DNA of 64,000 nt from assembly GCF_017316025.1 (NCBI RefSeq), contig NZ_JAFLVT010000008.1:1-64000 (forward strand), written 5' to 3'. The stretch's first letter is position 1. Every line of letters begins with the position of its first letter. Below are positions 62,983 through 64,000 of this stretch, one piece after another. A program made the translations under genes and the position numbers. The stretch is from Candidatus Enterococcus myersii. GTDB taxonomy: Bacteria > Bacillota > Bacilli > Lactobacillales > Enterococcaceae. The notes beneath the pieces are model-generated. The model worked only from the letters and a program-made list of their open reading frames with translations, made no database searches and had not been told where the DNA came from.

Positions 62983-64000
62983 ATGAAAATAATAATCATC
63001 GGGTCTGTTGCAGCAGGAACAAGTGTTGCTGCAAAAGCGAGAAGGAACACAGAAGAAGCGGAAATCATTCTATATGATAAAGATATCGACATCTCATATT
63101 CTGTTTGTGGAATTCCATATGCTGTTGGAGGAGAAGTTGAAAAATTCGATGAATTGACTCCACGGAATGCTGAGTGGTTCAAAAAGAGATACAACGTAGA
63201 TATTCATACTTCGCATGAAGTACAACGTATTGACCATAAAAAGAAACGTATTTACGGACTAAATTTGATTACTAGAAAGTCGTTTTCAGATGATTATGAT
63301 GCATTAGTATTTGCAACAGGTTCAATTTACAATACACCGGCTATATTCTCTAATAGACAATTTGAAAATGTATTTCAAATCAAAAATGTTTCCAGTGGTA
63401 AAAATATTCACAACTTTATTAAGACTAATAAAGTAGAAAAAGCTGTTATTGTAGGTGCTGGATATATTGGGTTAGAGATGGCTGAACAATTACAGAGACA
63501 AGGAATAGCTGTTTCGTTACTGCAACGAGGCAACCATCCAATGTCTCATTTAGATTGGGATATGGCTATAAGAATAGAGAACGAAGTAGCAAAACAACAG
63601 ATTGATTTTAGGCCAAAAGAAACGGTTGTTGAATTAGTAGGTGAAGAACAACTAACTGCTGTTAAGACTTCAAAAGGGAATGAATTATCAGCCGATTTAT
63701 TTGTATTGGCAACAGGAGTAAGGCCAAATACAGAATTGGCTCAAACCATAGGAATAGAGTTGGGCAAAACGGGAGCAATTAAAGTAGACAATAGAATGGA
63801 AACCAATTTGAAAAATGTCTATGCAGTAGGGGATGTAGCAGAAAGCTACAATCGCATTACTCAACAACCAATCTATCGTCCCTTGGCTTCGACTGCGAAC
63901 AAGATGGGTAGAATTGCTGGTGACACAATTACTGGTGGCTCTTTACGATTTAAAGGAATATTAGGAACCGGTATTTTGCGCTTTTTTGATTTAGCCATTG
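62983..64000 (+). CDS. FAD-dependent pyridine nucleotide-disulfide oxidoreductase, CoA-disulfide reductase-like (3' end missing)
   Basis: The first 339 codons are in the window; the frame is open to the edge. FAD motif GSVAAGTSVAAKARR near the start, single redox cysteine Cys42 in SYSVCGIPYA (as in CoA-disulfide reductases and NADH oxidases), NAD motif GAGYIGLEMAEQL near residue 155 and the FAD-binding end YAVGDVAE near 280. Such genes often ride in Gram-positive ars operons, where the role is not settled. A C-terminal rhodanese domain cannot be checked. The ATG follows GGGGTG. Confidence 0.88.
   Translation, partial: MKIIIIGSVAAGTSVAAKARRNTEEAEIILYDKDIDISYSVCGIPYAVGGEVEKFDELTPRNAEWFKKRYNVDIHTSHEVQRIDHKKKRIYGLNLITRKSFSDDYDALVFATGSIYNTPAIFSNRQFENVFQIKNVSSGKNIHNFIKTNKVEKAVIVGAGYIGLEMAEQLQRQGIAVSLLQRGNHPMSHLDWDMAIRIENEVAKQQIDFRPKETVVELVGEEQLTAVKTSKGNELSADLFVLATGVRPNTELAQTIGIELGKTGAIKVDNRMETNLKNVYAVGDVAESYNRITQQPIYRPLASTANKMGRIAGDTITGGSLRFKGILGTGILRFFDLAI

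Overview
The window looks like a chromosomal segment of a low-GC lactic acid bacterium, most likely a species of Enterococcus. The reasons are the near-standard enterococcal RpoB, RpoC, L13 and S9 sequences, ctsR directly followed by clpC without mcsA/mcsB, a WxL surface-protein operon, an FMN-binding lipoprotein/NDH-2/ApbE locus, and frequent TTG starts behind strong AGGAGG sites. The species cannot be named from sequence alone.

Layout. 1-290: the end of a tRNA cluster (Arg fragment, Pro-TGG, Arg-ACG). 0.6-3.7 kb: ctsR-clpC stress operon with a CtsR-like box. 3.9-6.3 kb: a U32-peptidase pair resembling the tRNA hydroxylation proteins TrhP1/TrhP2, separated by a large inverted-repeat element. 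6.6-8.6 kb: a VOC protein and glutathione reductase. 8.8-12.4 kb: an ABC importer split over two divergent units (permease and ATPase on minus; deacetylase and substrate-binding lipoprotein on plus). 12.5-13.5 kb: padR plus a DUF2812 membrane protein.

13.6-23.3 kb is an apparently complete flavin-based extracellular electron transfer locus. ndh2, eetA, eetB and dmkB lie on minus; two pplA-like flavin lipoproteins, fmnB (ApbE) and dmkA lie on plus. NDH-2 would pass electrons from NADH to demethylmenaquinone made by DmkA/DmkB, EetA/EetB would route them outward, and FmnB would attach FMN to the PplA lipoproteins. The two lipoproteins share an almost identical promoter and signal peptide, and their signal peptides end in the same 8-mer, reminiscent of enterococcal sex pheromones.

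23.4-35.3 kb: birA with a small membrane protein, rpoB-rpoC behind a consensus promoter and a leader terminator, a prepilin peptidase, a lipoprotein and a Dps-family ferritin. 35.8-45.2 kb: a WxL operon (four WxL proteins, a small sortase-anchored protein, a WxL-interacting DUF916/DUF3324 protein, a sortase, a secreted protein and an Mga-like regulator). 45.4-50.8 kb: a GNAT enzyme, a radical-SAM/partner DNA repair pair behind a LexA-like box, and an ECF sigma/anti-sigma pair. 51.2-55.4 kb: argH, argG and rplM-rpsI.

55.47 kb to the end is the start of an integrated element placed immediately 3' of rpsI: tyrosine integrase (with Ala at the usual catalytic Arg position), excisionase, a repressor with three AAGTACTT operators, then an arsenic-resistance operon arsR-arsD-arsA-acr3-acr3-FAD oxidoreductase that runs off the end.

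Three separate intergenic regions (8.9, 24.8 and 48.6 kb) carry tandem arrays of one related, hairpin-forming 122-125 bp unit. I do not recognise this repeat family. I see no CRISPR array, rRNA gene or insertion-sequence transposase.
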